From Desulfovibrio sp. (GTDB lineage Bacteria > Desulfobacterota > Desulfovibrionia > Desulfovibrionales > Desulfovibrionaceae), in NCBI GenBank assembly GCA_031282465.1, contig JAITDR010000241.1, positions 1 through 5,914 of the forward strand: a DNA stretch of 5,914 nucleotides, read 5' to 3'. The notes beneath the pieces were generated by a model. The model saw only the letters and a list, made by a program, of their open reading frames with translations. It did not search any database and was not told the origin of the DNA. The position numbers and the translations under genes were made by a program. Shown one piece after another: positions 4,313-5,914 of this stretch; positions within the stretch are counted from its first letter, which is position 1; every line of letters begins with the position of its first letter.

Positions 4313-5914
4313 ATGAACGCCGAAGATGCCGTTGCGCGCCCCGCAACGGAACCGGTCACTGCGGAAGCCGCAGCAACGGAGGCCGGCGCAGCGGATGCGC
4401 ATGCCGGAAAGCGGGGAGGCAAGGATTTCATCCGGGCCATGATCGCCGCGGATCTTGCGGAAAAACGCCGGGACACAGTACATACCCGTTTTCCTCCGGA
4501 ACCGAACGGATACCTGCATATAGGCCACGCCAAATCCATCTGTCTGAACTTCGGCGCAGCCGAGGAATTCGGCGGGTTGTGCAATTTGCGTTTCGACGAC
4601 ACCAACCCGGCCAAAGAAAGCCGCGAGTATGTGGACGCCATACGCGAAGACGTGCGCTGGCTGGGCGGAGACTGGGGCGACCGTGAATATTACGCTTCGG
4701 ATTATTTCGAGCGGCTTTACGCGTTTGCCGAACAGCTCATCCGCATGGGCAAGGCCTATGTCGACAGCATGTCGGCCGAAGAAATCCGGGCTTATCGGGG
4801 CACTCTGACCGAGCCCGGCCGCCCCGGTCCGTACCGGGACCGCGGCGTGGAGGAAAATCTCGACCTGTTCCGGCGCATGCGCGCCGGTGAATTCGAGGAC
4901 GGCGCGCACGTACTGCGCGCCAAGATAGACATGGCCTCGCCCAACATCGTCATGCGCGACCCGGTGTTGTACCGCATACGACACGCCCGGCACCACCGCA
5001 CGGACGACGCATGGCCCATCTACCCCTTGTACGACTACACGCACTGCATCTGCGATTCGCTGGAAGGCATCACCCATTCGCTGTGTACCCTGGAATTCGC
5101 CGACAACCGCGAGCTGTACGACTGGGTTCTGGACAGTCTGGACATTTTCCGTTCCCGGCAGACGGAATTCGCCCGGCTGAATCTTACGCGCACGGTGCTT
5201 TCCAAACGCAAACTCATTCAACTGGTGGAAGGCGGCCATGTGCAGGGTTGGGACGACCCGCGCATGCCGACCGTTTCCGGCCTGCGCAGGCGCGGGGTAC
5301 CGCCCGAAGCCCTGCGCGAATTCGTCGCGCGGATCGGCGTTTCCAGGGCGGACAACATTGTGGACTACGCCGTGTTGGAGTTCTGCATCCGCGAACGTCT
5401 CAATGCGACGGCACCCCGCGCTCTGGCCGTGCTCCGGCCCTTAAAGGTCATTCTCCGCAATTATCCCGAAGGCCGCGTGGAATGGATGGAACTGCCCATG
5501 TACCCGGAGAAGCCGGAAACAGGCGTGCGCCGCATCCCCTTTTCACGCGAATTGTTCATAGAGCGGGATGACTTTCGGGAAGACCCGCCCGCGAAATTCC
5601 ACCGTCTCGCCCCCGGACGTGAAGTGCGCCTGCGTTGCGCCTACTACATAACCTGCGAAGAAGTCCTGAAAAACCCGGACGGCACGATCCGCGCCCTCAT
5701 CTGTTCCTATGACCCGCAAAGCCGGGGAGGGGGCAGCCCGGACGGGCGCAAGGTCAGGGGCACTCTGCACTGGGTGTCGGCGGCCCATGCCGTGAACGCC
5801 GAGATGCGGCTGTACGACCACCTTTTCCTCAAAGACGACCCTTCGGACGTGGATCCGGGAAACACGTTTCCGGACTGCATCAACCCGGAATCTCTGATTG
5901 TCGTGCAGGGCTGG
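4313..5914 (+). CDS. glnS: Glutaminyl-tRNA synthetase (3' end beyond the window)
   Basis: This cytosolic class I synthetase attaches glutamine to tRNA-Gln using ATP. 534 codons are present; the frame is open at the window end, and roughly the last 50 residues of the anticodon-binding barrel are missing. Visible signatures are the [13 protein letters not shown] nucleotide-binding motif (HIGH at residues 69-72), [25 protein letters not shown], the long Gln-pocket segment [16 protein letters not shown], and VLSKRKL (residues 295-301), the KMSKS equivalent. The text follows E. coli GlnRS closely along its length, including [14 protein letters not shown] and HWVSAAHA. These GlnRS-specific segments separate it from GluRS. 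The first 36 residues are an Ala/Glu-rich extension, about 25 longer than in E. coli, before the conserved [10 protein letters not shown]. Its presence implies direct Gln charging rather than only the GatCAB route. Confidence 0.97.
   Translation, partial: MNAEDAVARPATEPVTAEAAATEAGAADAHAGKRGGKDFIRAMIAADLAEKRRDTVHTRFPPEPNGYLHIGHAKSICLNFGAAEEFGGLCNLRFDDTNPAKESREYVDAIREDVRWLGGDWGDREYYASDYFERLYAFAEQLIRMGKAYVDSMSAEEIRAYRGTLTEPGRPGPYRDRGVEENLDLFRRMRAGEFEDGAHVLRAKIDMASPNIVMRDPVLYRIRHARHHRTDDAWPIYPLYDYTHCICDSLEGITHSLCTLEFADNRELYDWVLDSLDIFRSRQTEFARLNLTRTVLSKRKLIQLVEGGHVQGWDDPRMPTVSGLRRRGVPPEALREFVARIGVSRADNIVDYAVLEFCIRERLNATAPRALAVLRPLKVILRNYPEGRVEWMELPMYPEKPETGVRRIPFSRELFIERDDFREDPPAKFHRLAPGREVRLRCAYYITCEEVLKNPDGTIRALICSYDPQSRGGGSPDGRKVRGTLHWVSAAHAVNAEMRLYDHLFLKDDPSDVDPGNTFPDCINPESLIVVQGW

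Noticed and set aside
4286..5239. Minus-strand open frame (317 codons) opposite glnS
   Set aside because: It is entirely antisense to a strongly conserved gene, and the translated text matches no family I recognise.
1..5914. CRISPR arrays, tRNA or rRNA genes, insertion sequences, phage genes
   Set aside because: No regularly spaced repeats, no tRNA-like cloverleaf, no transposase or integrase text and no terminal inverted repeats were seen; coding space is filled by five plus-strand genes.

Overview
The window is high-GC and reads entirely on the + strand. The gene content is adenylosuccinate lyase (purB) end, pyrE, a Csd6/Pgp2-like YkuD peptidoglycan enzyme, a bitopic envelope protein and glutaminyl-tRNA synthetase (glnS). 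This content, with GC-rich hairpin repeats between genes and non-ATG starts, suggests a Desulfovibrionaceae-like Desulfobacterota bacterium. That assignment is inference from protein resemblance recalled from memory; no search was run.

Layout. 1-114 is the 3' end of a lyase gene, most likely purB. 115-357 is a spacer that holds two related GC-rich hairpin repeats (137-189 and 248-309) on either side of a perfect 12-bp tandem duplication (207-230). 358-996 is pyrE, read best from GTG 358. 997 to about 1130 holds a nested hairpin followed by a T-rich run, a possible terminator that collides with the 5' end of the next reading frame. 1033-3372 is a large exported protein: signal peptide, YkuD L,D-transpeptidase/carboxypeptidase domain, NTF2-like domain, about 330 residues of Ala/Pro/Ser-rich linker, and a second NTF2-like domain. 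3356-4267 overlaps it by 17 bp and encodes a single-pass membrane protein with a coiled coil, an Ala/Pro linker and a beta-rich C-terminal domain. 4313-5914 is glnS, cut by the window end.

How the genes fit together. purB and pyrE are nucleotide-synthesis housekeeping genes, and glnS charges tRNA-Gln directly. Between them sits a tightly coupled two-gene envelope unit. It combines a predicted periplasmic peptidoglycan-trimming enzyme with a membrane-anchored protein whose start codon lies inside the enzyme gene. The YkuD + NTF2 architecture and the TxGCIA-type active site match the helical-shape L,D-carboxypeptidases Csd6 (Helicobacter) and Pgp2 (Campylobacter). A role in cell curvature or peptidoglycan remodelling is therefore the most interesting hypothesis here. 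The duplicated NTF2-like domain, the long repetitive linker with an in-frame A8 run, and the coupled membrane partner are the unusual parts.
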